A stretch of 64,000 nt of DNA from Pegoplata infirma (taxonomy: Eukaryota; Arthropoda; Insecta; Diptera; Anthomyiidae), in the NCBI GenBank assembly GCA_963921195.1, contig OY992537.1, positions 180,684,065 to 180,748,064 on the forward strand, read 5' to 3'. The position numbers were made by a program, and so were the translations under genes. This document shows positions 22,018 through 34,174 of this stretch, in pieces. Under the pieces are notes generated by a model, which was given only the letters and a program-made list of their open reading frames with translations, had not been told where the DNA came from and ran no database searches. Positions within the stretch are counted from its first letter, which is position 1. Each line of letters opens with the position of its first letter.

Positions 22018-22590
22018 AGAGATGGGCGCGTGAGTGAATTTTGACTCACACTCACTCACGCTCACGACAGTAATTTTTTAATTACGCGCACTCACTCACT
22101 CACGATTATATTTTTTCTACTCACACTCACTCACAATCACGTGAGTAAATTTAATACAACTCGTACTCACGTGCACTCACACAAGCTTTACTCACACTCA
22201 CGTTGACTCACACTCACGAAACTTATTTCTTATTTCTACAAAAAAAAAAATCAAAAATCTTTCAAAATTTTACGCAAAATTTAAATTTAAAGTTAGGCAT
22301 AACTTTACATTTTTCTTTGCTTTTTTCGGGATGAATCTTAAGTTAAACCAAATTTTACAACTTTTTGTATGCTTTTTTTGGTACGAAAGGAAATATGAAG
22401 AGAAAATAAATCACGCAAACTTACGCTAAAAAATAGACTCACGCACACTCACTCACGCCAAAATCTTACTCATGCACACTCACTCACGCAATTTTTTTCT
22501 CCACTTACAATCACGTGAGTAAAATTGAATTCAGTCACACTCACGCGCAATCACGCGTGAATCACGCGAATCACGCTGTAATCTCTAAAT
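22018..22590. mobile_element. CACTCACG-rich element, AGAGATGGGC end
   Basis: Starts AGAGATGGGCGCGTGAGTG and is packed with CACTCACTCACG and CACGTGAGT on both strands; ends in AATCACGCTGTAATCTC. Related copies lie at 33900-34140 and 46080-46315. The AGAGATGGGC terminus resembles hAT ends. Confidence 0.55.
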
Positions 22591-23092
22591 CGGCTAATGG
22601 CATTTCACTCCTCTTTATTTTTAACATTTAAAATCGTTAACACGAAAATCCTAGGTGATCCTGTTTTCGAGTTATTGCTAAATAATTACACTGTTCGACA
22701 ACAAAAACCTCCTAGTAAAATACCCAACTGGTTCTTATCCCAATTAGAAATTTTGTCTTTAAGACATTGTCAGTAATGATTCATCAGGTAGAAGTCAGCA
22801 AGTGAATACATTTTACTAAAGACAACTTAAGGACATGTCATAATTTTTGTCGGAGCTCCCTAAGTTCTATAAATGTACTGACTTGTCATATATGTTGTCT
22901 TATCAGTTTAGAAAAATCATGTCTTTAATGCTGACAATTATGTAGCAAATCCGACCAATCACTAAAAATTTTTTTCCCGATGTAAAATCGATGTAATTTT
23001 TTATAATTCTTTAAAACTCTTTTAGTTTTCTTTGTAATTAAAAAAATGAAATTGAATTGGTCTTAAAACAATAAAAAAAAATAAAAAAAAAA

Positions 23093-23175
23093 TCCGCGAC
23101 CGGGGATTGAACCGAGGCCAAAAATCTACAACACGTAAGCTGTCGAACCTGCTAGACAACTAGGCCAATCACAAC
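23093..23175 (-). ncRNA. tRNA-related (SINE-like) sequence
   Basis: Minus strand has an A-box-like TGGCCTAGTTG and a B-box GGTTCAATCCCCGG, spaced about as in a tRNA, followed by an A/T-rich tail. It does not fold as a clean modern tRNA by eye, so a tRNA-derived SINE or pseudo-tRNA is more likely than a working gene. Confidence 0.5.
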
Positions 23176-23547
23176 TTAAAATTGTTTGTAATAAAATATA
23201 TTTTGAAATCATAATATTTTAAAATTTGTCAAAACCAAAATAAATTGAATATATCGTCACCTTAATTGTAAAGGGCTCCTGCAATATTATTTTTGTAAAT
23301 ATTTTTTTTTTGTTTTGTATAAATAATATTAAAAACAACTAAGATACGCCTAAATAACTCTAACAAAATCTTGTTTAATAGGATGAAGCCAAATTCCAAT
23401 TAATATTTTAAAAAAATGTTATATTTGAGGAAGAAAAATTTATATTGTAGCATTTTTCAATTCAGGTGACGAAATATATATAACAGGACAATTCAAATAA
23501 TAAATTAATTTAAATTTGTTTTTAAATAAACACATTTATTATCAAAG

Positions 23548-23620
23548 TTTGGCTAAAGGGGTAAGGTGCTAGACCAGTGAGCAGAAGGTTCTGAGTTCGC
23601 GGACCAAGTGAGGCAGATCA
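23548..23620 (+). ncRNA. Second tRNA-related sequence
   Basis: Plus strand: TTGGCTAAAGGGGTAAGG (A-box-like), then GGTTCTGAGTTCGCGGACC (B-box-like). Diverged; same kind of origin as 23093-23175 but in opposite orientation. Confidence 0.4.
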
Positions 23621-23929
23621 AAACAGTAAGTTTTAAAAAATAAAATTTAAGAAATAGACAGATAAAAATAGTAAGTAGTGTAAATTAAAAGACGTGATTA
23701 ATAAATTTTAAATTTTTGGACGATCTCAGACGTACTATGTACATGTCATAATGTAGTCAGCACTATTGACTACCTGCATACTTGTCGAGGAATTTTGACA
23801 AAATACTTGAAAAAGTCAGGAGGTGTCATGAGGTTTTTTGTATGGTCAGAGATTTTTCAGTCAGCAGGTACACTGACATTGTCATAAGGAAGTCTTTGAG
23901 ATATCTTAACGACATTTCTAATTGGGTAT

Positions 23930-25001
23930 AGATGTTTCCTCTCCTGAATCCAAATCTGCCATCCAATTTTTTCTAGCACGTACCGTTTTTGAGATAGTCG
24001 CTGGTAAAGTCAAAAAACCAATAATTTCGCACTTTTGGTGGTCCACTGTTACAGATTCTTAAAAAATAGGACGTGATTTCATATAAAATGGACCTCCTGA
24101 TTCCAAAACTGCAATCCAAATGTCTCTAGCATGTTCCGTTTTCGAGATATTCGCGTTTTTTCACGCAAATATCTCGAAAATCTGACCAAGTGTGTTGAAA
24201 TGTGTAATTTTTTTATCCTTGAAAGTATCAGAATTTTACCATTTAAAAAGCGTTTGCTCGATTATAAGGCATTCTAGCTATGTCCGTTTTTAGGGTTCTT
24301 ATCCCCAATCCGTCTAAAGATCATAGTTACACTACACTTAAAATTTTCGTTTCCGCTAAGTTTTTTCTTTTGTAAATAATACACAAATTCTTTTTGTTTT
24401 GTAGTTAAATACTAACAGTTTATTATATAAATTAATTTTACTTTATAGTTGATGTGATTAAAATGGGATAATTTCTTAATTTTGAGAAAAACTAAAATGA
24501 CATTGAATTAAATACATGTAAATAATTTAAATACTGTGTTAGAACACTAAAATTGAAAAGACAAATCTAAACAAATCTGAGACCTAACTTACGCGAAACG
24601 TTTAACTTTAAAAAAAAAAAATTAAAAAATCTTAACTTAAAAATATAATAATTTAAATTAGAAAATGGAGATTTTAAATTATGTATGGAAATCCATAAAT
24701 AGTGAAAAGAAAAATAATAAGTCAACCAAATATCATACAAAAGTTGACTGATACATAAAACATATTAAGTATGTAATACAAGGATTTTAAACATGTCATA
24801 ATAAAAAAAAGTTATTGAAATGAAAAGAAATTAATGTTTCTCTTAATGGTTTCATAATAAAATTGAGAGTATAACATGTTGTTTTGAAGCATTGTTCTAA
24901 ATGCAATATAAAGAGGTTCAGAGTTATTTACTTTTTTTTAATGATTGCTTTAATTTGCAAAAACATTTGTTGCCTTATTCTCCTTTGATTGATACTTCTT
25001 T
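23930..25001. other. Spacer 3' of RCC2
   Basis: Repeated phrases such as TTTCGAGATATTCGCG and CAAATATCTCGAAAATC (23980-24190). Otherwise AT-rich with the RCC2 3' UTR at its right end. No other gene seen. Confidence 0.45.
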
Positions 25002-25538
25002 CTAATCATCAATAGTATATTCTGGTAATTTATCATATTTGCCTTGGGTGGCTTCATTGTCCGTATCAACAAGAAGGACGGCATGGGAGTAACCCATAGT
25101 TACTTGAGGTATTTTCATGCCATCCATTTTAGGCACTTCCTTAGGAACTGTGGAAGACTTTTGGAATTCACCGAGACCCAACTCTCCATAGGTTGGCGAA
25201 GCACCCCAAGCAATAAGGGTATCATCTGCCGAGATTACAATTGATGTATTACCACAGCCAATGTCATTTATATTCCAACCTGACAAGTCTTGTACAGGTT
25301 TTGGATACATATTAGCTTCACCAGTCTTTTTATTTTGTCCAAATAGATAGAGAACACCCAATTCATTGACCACTAAGCTGTAGGTGGCACCACAATAGGC
25401 CTTACGACCACCTCGACCGCCTATATCAAAGAATTTAATCAGACGTGGTACCATTTCATCTTTGGGTTCAGCATGACCCAAACGACCAAAACCACCAAAA
25501 CCCCAACTAAATACACGTTTCTTGGAATCAATGGCAAC
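25002..25538 (-). CDS. RCC2: RCC2 coding exon 3
   Basis: 537 nt including the TAG stop. Acceptor TTTTTAG|GTTGCC; begins VAIDSKKRVFSWGFGG, the equivalent of the human segment around DSQKRVFSWGFGG. An ATTAAA hexamer lies about 50 nt beyond the stop (24948-24953) as a possible poly(A) signal. Confidence 0.9.
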   Translation of the reverse strand, partial: VAIDSKKRVFSWGFGGFGRLGHAEPKDEMVPRLIKFFDIGGRGGRKAYCGATYSLVVNELGVLYLFGQNKKTGEANMYPKPVQDLSGWNINDIGCGNTSIVISADDTLIAWGASPTYGELGLGEFQKSSTVPKEVPKMDGMKIPQVTMGYSHAVLLVDTDNEATQGKYDKLPEYTIDD

Positions 25539-28500
25539 CTAAAAAAAACAAAAGAAATTCGCAAATTAAAAACAAACATTTGCAAACTAAATAATCCCTA
25601 AAACAACTTACTGTATGATTATTGCCACAGGCGAAATCAACAATTTGTACATTATCCACCGGCGTAACATGTCCATCCTTGCTTTTCTCTATGAAGAGTA
25701 CAATCTTTTTGGGTGATGTCTCAAAATGGAATGATAACTTGTTGGCATTTACAAAATATTTGGCATCTGTATTATGACCCAATTGACCATATTCCGGCAA
25801 ACCAAAAGAATGTAAATTTCCTTTTATATCCAAAATAACTGAAAAATCTGCACCACAGCCAACACGTATTATGGGTGGACCGCGATAATTAATCAATGTC
25901 GGTGTATTTACCGAGGGTGAAGCATTTCCAATGCCACACTGGCCAGACTTATTATCACCACATGCGTATACAGTGCCAGTGTCGGTAAGGAAAAGTGAAT
26001 GATGACGACCAACAGCTGCTTGGATGACGGTGAAATTTTGCAATGCCGGTATAACAGTAGGGACTTCACACAATTTACTATCTGGTAAACCCAATTGACC
26101 AGAAGGATTTCTACCAAATGCAACAGCATTACCATCCATATTTACGAGAATAGTATGAGCGGCAGCACAACCAGTAGTTACAAAACGATACTTAAATTAA
26201 AAAAAAAAATAATGGAGATTTAGGACCGTTTTACCGAAAAAGTAAAAAAATTGAAAAAAAACGAGTAGGCAAATTTTTTTTTTCTTTTAAGCTTAATTGA
26301 TCTTAAAAGCTGCGCAAAATAGAGAACTTTCATTATAACTGTGACAAAGGAGATTTTTAGACTAATTAAGCTTGCATCTTTGAGATGCAACGCTGCACCA
26401 AAATTACTCCATAGAAATTTAATTAATATTTTTCCCGGAATGTACTCTATATTGAAAAACAAAAAAAAATCAAATGTTTATATCCTCTATCATTAACAAG
26501 GAAGGTAGTGTTTGTTAGAGGACAAAAATCTCATATGGAGTTCACACTAGCGACCTTAAACAAGTTGTTCAACAAAACACCAGTAGCAGAATAAAAAAGT
26601 AATGGACACAGAACAAAGACTTTTTTAAACATCTCACTCTTGAACACTTCAAAACAGCAAGTGTGAACGCCGTATAAGATTTACCTTTTTCATTTTAGGC
26701 TCTTACGGGTTAAAAAGAGGAAAAACTAAATATTTCGTTTTACAGATATTTTCATATTTCTTCAAAAAAAAACTACTTGAACATATTATATGGATGGAAA
26801 GGTTTTTTCCAATGCTGTGTCGGACTTGGTAAAATAAGACTTTTTTAAGTTGGTTTTTGCCAAAAATGTGTAAATGTTGAGGTAATTTATATGGAGAAGT
26901 ATAAATGTACGACCCCAAATTCATATATAGTAATATTTATTAAGTTTAATTCGACACGTGTTTTTGATTGGGCGAAATTCGTGTTAGTTCGGTTTCTATT
27001 TAGATTTTCATAAAGGCCATAATTTGTATAAGGTTTTTAAGCCACCGAGATAGACCATAAAAAATATCAGGTTAAACTTAGTTTAAGGTACTTATTAACA
27101 TACACATACAGTGCTGGTCAAAAGTATTCACATAGAGCTATAGTAGATGTGTCGTAATTATGAACCCTGTCTCAAGTAATTATCCAACCCTGTCTCAAGT
27201 AATTTGTAATTGTAAATAATTTTTTATTTCGATCAAATTGTTATTTTGTTATTTTATCCAATATTAGAGGTATTCAGAGTCTTGTTACAACCCCTGGCAA
27301 TGTAGCAAAAGAGTACTTCTTTCAAAAAATACATGTATTTTGAAAAGTAATTTTGAAAAGTGCTCTTTTACCACCAGTGCCAGGGCTGGCAAGCAAGAAT
27401 TTGAATACCTCTATTGAAAAATAAAATTTGTTCAATTGTTTTAAAAAAAAATTCCAAAAGGATGAAAGTTGTTAAAGACAAAATTTAAAATATCAATATT
27501 TTTTATCAAACGAGTATTTTTCTTATAAGGTGTTTTATAGGTAATTTATTAAGCTTTAATTTAATATTTATAGCGTCCAGATTGAGTTAATAATAAATGT
27601 AATACGAGGGTCGAACTGGAAAATGATAATTTTTATAGACATTTTTAAAAAAAAAATTTTTAAAATATTTCTAAATTTTTTTTTCCAAGTTCAAACAAAA
27701 TAAAAATTAAAAAAAAAAATCCACTTGTTAATATTAAATTTTCAACTAATTTTTTAATGATCCAAAAAAAATTAAAATGCTTTAGAAAAAATCCGCATTT
27801 TATGACCTCCAATTTTTTCCACCACCAATTTTGTGTTAACATAGAAAAAGGTAAATTATTTCCATTTCTCAATACAATGCACTAAGTTGTACTAAAATTA
27901 AGGAGTGAGATCATAAAAATGTTAGCACACATAAAGTTAAATAAAAAACAAACTACTAAATTTTAATGTGGTTATAACCACATATTCATAAAACCTGAAA
28001 TATATTTAAAGTAGGTTTATTTGACAGATATTGCAGGAATAATTGTCAAATAAACCTACAATAAGTCTACTATGTATAAGTATTATGAATAAGAGCCTAA
28101 GACTTCAAACCAAATTTTTATTAAATGAAAGTTAATAAAAAATCAAACAAAAAAACCGCATACACTTTTTCCAAAAACCATCCCATTATGGCTTTTATTG
28201 TAGTTTCTGCCACCTTTTTTTTTAGAGCAGGTTGTCCATCTACATTTAAAATCTTGAAAGTCCTGGGATACCTTTTTTGTGTCCTCTAATTCTCTTTTAA
28301 CAATAGCCAATATCTCTCCACTGGCCTGAGCTTCGGTCAGTTTGGTGGATTTGCCTCTCTTGGTACAAAAACCACATTATTATTATACCACTGCGATTTC
28401 TTGCTGTAGTGACAAGATGCTAAATTGGGCCAAAAGTGGATACATTGTGCTGACTCAAGAATGAAAGAAATCTCTTCTGCAAACACTCCTTGATATAAAT

Positions 28501-31500
28501 TTCGCTATCTTCTTTGGCCGCACCTACATATGGCTTGCCATACTAGGAATTTTTTTTTGGAATTTCGTTTGCTTTTCCTACCTAAATTTTTCCGCAACAT
28601 TTCCTCGAACATCGGAAACATAAAATTCTTGACCAGGGAGCTGCGAAAAATCTGCCAGGACATAAGTTTCGTTGTCCATTACACAACAGTTTAATTTTTG
28701 TATAAAATTTGATTTCCATTGTCGAGCTCTGGTTTTGGCCTTAAAATTTTTGAAAGCGTTTCTATCGGGAAATTTTTTAACTTTGTAGGACACTAGTCTT
28801 GCCTTACGTTTCACTTTAAAAAAAGGCCGTAAAAAAAAGTCCGAGCATTGGATAACCTACACTCATAGAAATATCTTAGTAGAAAAATTAGTAAACCCAT
28901 TGTAGATCAAGTTTTACAGAATAATGCCGTATTCAACAAAAATTAATGTTGATATCGTTGAATAATCAGTAAAGTTGAATCAACTTTTTACAACGCTTAT
29001 ACAGAATTCAATAGATAAATCAAAATAGAAAAAACAACCCTGTTCGTTCATTTTTTTTTTTATTATTAACGAGTGACGAGTGAGTTGGTCACTGATGCCA
29101 ACTATTTTTAAAAAAATGTAGCTAGATTGGACAAAAAAATAGCTAGAAATAGCTAAATTTAAAAACAGTTAAAAAATCTAGCTATTTTGTAGCTAGATTT
29201 GTATAAACAGTTTAAAAATCTAGCTATTTTGTAGCTAGATTTGTATAAACAGTTTAAAAATCTAGCTATTTTATAGCTAGATTTTGGATTAGTGGTTTTT
29301 AAAAGGTTTTATTTGCTAAAGTTTTTAATTTAATAATAAAATAAGTTAGTTTTGGTTTTAAAACGAATATTTTCAAATATTTTTATTAAATTTTGCAAAC
29401 AAAAAAGTTTAAATACTCATATTTTATATCGCAGATATCAGATCACAAAAAAATGGCTGAATTATCTTATTTCACAATTTTTGTTGGGAGTTATTTCGTT
29501 AAGAAACAATTCCCTAATGAAAAAGCTCCGAAAAACTATTTTGAGAGTTATTTTATTTCTTTTCTAACATTGAGAGTTGTTGGCACTCTTCTCAATTTAA
29601 ATAAAATATTGCAATTTATTTTTATTTTTTTGTTAAAAGTTTTTCTGTTAAGCCGGCCTTCGGTCATGCTTTGGGGAAAAAATAAGTTATGATTGAGTTA
29701 TGACTATTTTCTGTGAAAGCTGTTTTTTTATGTTGGTACTAAACTTCATTCTCTATGAGTTATGCCAATACGATACTTGCTTGATTTTAAACTTTTTAAG
29801 TAACTTTATCATGGAGAGATTTTTGATAAATTTTTGTTTGAAGTTAAAGGAAATAGCATAGAAACCCTTGATAAAATTTTTTTGAAAAGTTGAAAAACTA
29901 GCAGATGTCATACTCACTTAAATAGCACGTTAACGAAATGTCAACTTGAAAATATGTTTAATAAAACGGTTTTAAAAAACACTTTTTTACAAATTTTGCG
30001 ACCAAAAAAAGTAGCTAGATTTGTAGCTAAGAGCTAAATGACTTTTTTTGTCGCTAAATGCAAAAAAAAATAGCTAAATCTAGCTACAAAATAGCTAAAT
30101 TGGCAACAGTGGAGTTGGTAGCAATGTGAATTGTGTTTATCTCTTATAAAATTATTTTATGTGTTTGTTTTTTATAAAAACATTTAATATTATAAAAATA
30201 AATAAAAATAGGATCTGATTTGTAAATATTTGGTAAGTAAAAAAATACATTGATTACTTTATGTATTCATACTATTAATTCATATTAAAACTTTTTTGTT
30301 TTTTTTTTAAGGATTTTGTTTGGTATCATCAGAAAACTGGAGAAGGCTTATGAGTTCATAACATGAATAAACGAAGTGTGTGTGAAAATCTATAATATAA
30401 TACAAAAATATTGTGATTTATGCTTAATAAAAGAATATTAACAAATAACAAGCTTTTTTTTATTAATAAAATTTCTTATATCAACGTGGAAGACCGAAGA
30501 TAACCTGGAGACGCACGATTTTTTGCGAAACCAAAAAATCATTTGACGAACTCAGACATATTGCTTCAGACAGACAGAGATGGAGATTCTACGTAAACAG
30601 CTTATGTTCCTGATGGAATACGCTAATAAATTATTATATCAACAAAAATATGAGTTGAATTTACAAAAAATAAGAGTTGATTTACAAAAAAACGAGTTGA
30701 TCAACTTTTACAAAAACTGACAATAATTTTTATTGAAATCAACATAAATATTTGTAGGGTCAAAATCAACAATGATTTCTGTTGAATTTACAGCGATTTT
30801 CTTTGGGAATACAATGATTTTTGGTTGAGTGTAGCTGTTCTTCTGCCAGATGTGTTAGGAGCTGCCTTAAGGATGATTTTAACTTCATAAGCCTTACCCA
30901 TGTTACGATAACCAATTGTTAGCATTTTTATGATCTTACTCCTTAATAAGCAATAAAAATTTTTCTTTGTTTAGAAAAAATTTGTGGTCAAAAGAATTGC
31001 AGGTCTTAAAATGCGGATTTTTTTCAAGAGTGTTTAAGCGTCCAACCTGACGTTTCTAATATTTAAATGTGAGGTACCTAAATCAAACGGACGTAAAAGT
31101 TTCAAATTTTTTTTACGTCTTGCGCGACGCAATTCGATTCTGGTTCGACCCTAACAAATTTTAAAATATGGTATTGGCCAAAAATTAATATTTGCAAGCA
31201 TTTTTAACAGCTTTTCAGATGGCCGTTTGTTTGTTTAGGCGATAGAAGACTATTCTGAATTTCAAATTTAATGGCGAGGACAAAGTTAAGCACCAATTTA
31301 GATGTTCGGTAACCGAACGTTCGGCCAAATTGAAAAAAGTTCGGTTACCGAACTTCGAAATTGTGGCTTAACTTCGTTCTTAAATTTTACACTTAGAATC
31401 GTCTTCCATCGCCTCGACATATAAAAAAATTGTTAAAAGTAGTCCCAAATACCAAATTTTTGATTAAATGAACTGTTCGGTCGGACACTAATAATTATTA

Positions 31501-32423
31501 ATAATACCCACATGACGCTGTCTTTTTCTTGACTTTTTGTAGGGGTTTTCTTCAAAAATTTTAAAATTACTTCAAAGCATTTAAAAAATTTTTGTATAAA
31601 ATCCCTGCAAAAAGACAAGAAAAAGATTCTAAAAAGACAGCGTCATATGGGTGTAAGTGGAGTTTTTTTTTTAATTTTTTATGTTTGAACTTGGAAATTT
31701 TTCTTTTTAAATGTGTATATAAAAAGTATTATTTTCCACTTCGACCCTCGTAGTTTATTTATTAACTCAATCTGGACGCTAAAAGCTTAAATTAAAGCTT
31801 AATAAATAACCTCTAAAACACCTTATAAGAAAAATAGTCGTTTGATAAAAAAGGTCCGGTATTTTAATTTTTAACAAATTTCATCTACTAAAACTCTGTG
31901 TGAATACTTTTGACCGGCACTGTATATAAATTGCCAGTCAATCGGATTATAAGTCTTCCTTGTAAGTGGAGGGTATAAAAATTATTATAAAAGATATTCT
32001 TTGTATGCGATTTCCACTGTGACCGTTAATTAATCGAATACCTTAGAAATTTTTTTAAAACTATTACATTATGCTTACCTTGTCTTCTGTAAACCGATGA
32101 AAACTGTATAAATTTGGTCGCACTTTAACCACATTTTTACGATCTCTTTTTCCAGTCAAATCCCATGTAACCATGCCAGCTATTAACATTTTACCCGGTG
32201 TCTTTACCATTGTAGATAATAGATCATCGGGTAATTTTGATGGTGGCTCCAAATCATCGTTTGGTATTAAGACTTCTACTTGATTAGAGGTAGATTGACC
32301 AACAACACCTTCTTCGGCTTCAGACTCTTCACTAACTTCATCTTCATAGTCAGATTCCTTCTTTTTGGGACGTCTTTTATTGGGACCATTACCATTTCCA
32401 CCAGCTTTACGTTTTGCTGACAT
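25002..32423 (-). CDS. RCC2: RCC2/TD-60 orthologue, RCC1-like beta-propeller protein (3 exons, 486 aa)
   Basis: Spliced minus-strand CDS join(25002..25538, 25612..26190, 26191-32078 intron, 32079..32423). All junctions are GT-AG and the frame stays open: 115 + 193 + 178 codons. The N-terminus is basic then acidic (MSAKRKAGG, NKRRPKKK, EEVS-type acid run), as in RCC2. RCC1 repeats follow, with glycine-rich blade motifs GRNPSGQLG, GDNKSGQCG, GLPEYGQLGH, GFGRLGHAEPKDEMVPRL and SPTYGELG, and the C-terminus is LPEYTIDD. Family knowledge: RCC2 is a chromosomal-passenger-associated protein that binds small GTPases (Rac1, RalA, Arf6) and acts in mitosis and adhesion; it is usually about 480-520 aa, so this copy is full length. 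The start at 32423 is chosen because it begins the conserved lysine-rich N-terminus; an in-frame Met at 32462 would add 13 hydrophobic residues. No frameshift is seen. Confidence 0.93.
25612..26190 (-). CDS. RCC2: RCC2 coding exon 2
   Basis: 579 nt, 193 codons, phase 0 at both ends. Acceptor TTTAAG|TATCGT, donor CATACA|GTAAGT. Begins YRFVTTGCAAAHTILV and contains three or four RCC1 blades. An intron of 73 bp follows. Confidence 0.9.
26534..26674 (-). mobile_element. MITE family B, 141 bp (in RCC2 intron 1)
   Basis: TATGGAGTTCACACTAGCG ... AAGTGTGAACGCCGTA, flanked by TCA on the left and TAA on the right (one mismatch to a TWA TSD). Confidence 0.8.
28150..28857 (-). pseudogene. Broken Tc1/mariner-superfamily transposase
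   Basis: Minus strand. CCVMDNETYVLADFSQLPGQ contains the first catalytic Asp region. Further on, in shifted frames, come SCHYSKKSQWYNNN, VFVPREANPPN and PKLRPVERYW, the third catalytic block, then RGKSTKLTEAQASG-type alternate-frame reading. Several frameshifts and stops mark it as dead. Its N-terminal part is separated by the nested insertion and lies at about 30834-30930 (MLTIGYRNMGKAYEVKIILK). Confidence 0.7.
29090..30111. mobile_element. hAT-type element (level 3), exact 8-bp TSD GAGTTGGT
   Basis: Ends CACTGATGCCAACTATTTTT and TTGGCAACAGTG. GAGTTGGT is present at 29082-29089 and 30112-30119. Subterminal TAGCTAGATTT motifs occur in several copies at each end, as hAT transposases need. Internal ORFs (for example around 29453-29692) show no transposase motif. 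Confidence 0.85.
30485..30613 (+). pseudogene. C-terminal fragment of a non-LTR retrotransposon ORF
   Basis: RGRPKITWRRTIFCETKKSF, DELRHIASDRQRWRFYVNS, LCS then stop. This matches the RGRPxxTWRRT...A.DRxxWRxxVxxLC tail common to many insect non-LTR ORFs. No RT domain remains. Confidence 0.65.
30834..30930 (-). pseudogene. N-terminal piece of the same transposase
   Basis: YRNMGKAYEVKIILKAAP followed by NTSGRRTA up to the TA insertion point of the nested element at 30832-30833. Confidence 0.45.
32079..32423 (-). CDS. RCC2: RCC2 coding exon 1
   Basis: 345 nt, 115 codons, ending in ...FTEDK at donor AAG|GTAAGC (phase 0). Carries the basic nuclear-localisation-like stretch and an acidic linker. 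The next exon is 5.9 kb away. Confidence 0.9.
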
Positions 32424-32429
32424 ATTAGT

Positions 32430-33689
32430 TGAAAATAAGCTGCGTAAAAGAAAACAACACAAATGGGAAAAAATGCTGATTAAGTTATACTTTTCTATAG
32501 CTTGTCATTAATGAGTGGTAATTTTTTATGCTTGGTGATGGCTGGTAGACTACCAACACCCCTGCCGCATTCCGCCCTGTATTAACACCTTATGTTTTGT
32601 TATCACCATCATCTTCGTCATCATACTTAAATACATGGCTTAAGACTTTGGTGCTGCATAAAACACACCAACAGGGGTCAAAAGAAGCGACAATAATGAA
32701 ATATAAATATGCGAATATTCTTCGTTCGTTCACTCTAAAAAAAAAAACATAGCGTAACGTCGTAATACACAATTGCAGAATTTTAATATATGGAGTAGTA
32801 TGAGTGTTTATATCTTTTTTAGGTATAAAACGATTGGCCAAATGTTAGATTTCAATGGATGCCGGGTAACCGGGGGGAATAGAATGTTTGAAAGTGGTTT
32901 TGCAAGAAAACAAAATGAAGGACATACACACCGAGATACATTTAAAATAAAAAAAAACTTATTTCAGATATCCTAAAAAAATAAATGCACTCTAAAATAG
33001 AAACTATTTAATAAATAAAATTTATTTAAAATAATATAAATGTTAAACAAAGCCAAAATACACAAAAGAATATGATGCCGAGCTGCAATATTTTTGCAAT
33101 AAACGTTGGCGTCATCTCTTCTGACGCCGCAAAAATTATAATTTCTTTGAAATACACCTTTGTTTATACTAATTGTATTTTAATATATCATTAGTTTATA
33201 TCATTTCTTATGGATTTATTAAGTTTAACTTACTTTTTATTTAAAAATTGTATTCGAAATTTTGTTTACAAAAAAAATACTTGCGAAAATTTCAACAAAA
33301 ATCAAAGAAGCAAACAAGACGCCAAATGGTAATTGCGGCAATAGTGTTGTTGTGTAGTGCTGTAAAAGTATTGAGTATATAAGTACCGAGTACCAATACT
33401 CAGAACAATGATGCCAGACTTAGAGATTAATCACAATTGGAGCGAGAAGCGGTTTTACACAATTTCCGCCCATTGTGGGTCAAATAAACTACACGCAAAA
33501 AAAATCTGTTTCGGAGTGAGCAAAAATCTGGCATAATTTAACCAAAAATATGCTAAAACTACAACCGACGAAGAAGTTTTCGCAATTTAGCCAAAACGCT
33601 TATGCAAAAAATTTTGAATAAAATGCTAATGCTATTTAAGCAAAAACTTGGTAAAATATACAAAAATAAATATGGTGAAATCAGACCTT
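32430..33689. other. RCC2 upstream region
   Basis: Holds the presumed RCC2 promoter and leader. A GC-richer patch with ACGTTGGCGTCATC and TCTTCTGACGCCGC occurs at 33100-33130. No second gene is recognised. Confidence 0.4.
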
Positions 33690-33890
33690 TGAAGAATTAA
33701 TTCAATTTGTGAATTAATTCACATTATTTTTAATTAATGAATTAATTATTTGAATTAAATTTGAATTATTTTAAAAAGAATTAATTAATTTTGCGAATAA
33801 TTCAATTTCAATTCAAAGAATTAATTCAAGCATGAATTAATTCTTTTTGAATTAATTCATTTTGAATTAATTTATTTATTTAACTTTAAA
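33690..33890. mobile_element. AATTAATTC-rich hAT-like fragment
   Basis: CCTTTGAAGAATTAATTC start and clustered GAATTAATTC palindromes, as in the complete element at 49162-49782. Confidence 0.5.
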
Positions 33891-33899
33891 GTCCCATAA

Positions 33900-34140
33900 G
33901 TTTTTAAGTGAGTTTTTAATAACGATTACGCACGCTCATGAAAGAAAAAATTTAGTCACGAACGATATTTTATTTTGCTCACGCTCATTCACGCACACGT
34001 GAGTAGAAAAAAAAGTCACGGTCACGATGTTCACGTGAGCGTGAGTAAAATAAAATGTCGTGCTTGAATTATTTTTTTCTTTTATTAGCGTGCGTGATCG
34101 TAAATAAGAACTCTCTCACGCTCCCATCGCCACTTAAAAT
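33900..34140. mobile_element. CACTCACG-type element, fragment
   Basis: GATTACGCACGCTCATG, CACGTGAGTAGAAAA, TCACGTGAGCGTGAG; same vocabulary as 22018-22590. Confidence 0.45.
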
Positions 34141-34174
34141 ATTCTTTAAGTATTGATATTACTCATACGCACAC

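Larger units (their letters stand above)
22737..23929. mobile_element. TIR element with TGTCA motifs and two tRNA-like inserts
   Basis: Left CCCAATTAGAAATTTTGTC and right GACATTTCTAATTGGG form the ends. Subterminal TGTCATA, AGTCAGCA and ACTGACTTGTCA motifs recur on both sides. No transposase ORF. Confidence 0.5.
28860..30831. mobile_element. Nested TA-target element (level 2)
   Basis: Ends CACTCATAGAAAT and TTTTTGGTTGAGTG at TA (28858-28859, 30832-30833). Subterminal GTTGATTT/AAATCAAC motifs recur at both ends. It splits the transposase pseudogene and itself contains a hAT element. Confidence 0.65.
27109..31922. mobile_element. Tc1/mariner-type element with very long TIRs (in RCC2 intron 1)
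   Basis: Ends CAGTGCTGGTCAAAAGTATT and AATACTTTTGACCGGCACTG at TA sites. Inverted similarity continues for several hundred bp: GCGTCCAGATTGAGTTAATA pairs with TTAACTCAATCTGGACGC, and AGTGAGATCATAAAAATG with CATTTTTATGATCTTACTCC. Contains a broken transposase and two further nested elements. Confidence 0.8.

Noticed and set aside
29352..29692. Overlapping ORFs inside the hAT element as a transposase
   Set aside because: No hAT dimerisation or RNase-H-like motifs; the element is only 1022 bp and is best taken as non-autonomous.
32424..32462. Upstream in-frame Met for RCC2 (13 extra residues)
   Set aside because: The extension is hydrophobic and cysteine-rich, unlike RCC2 N-termini; the Met at 32423 starts the lysine-rich conserved-style N-terminus.
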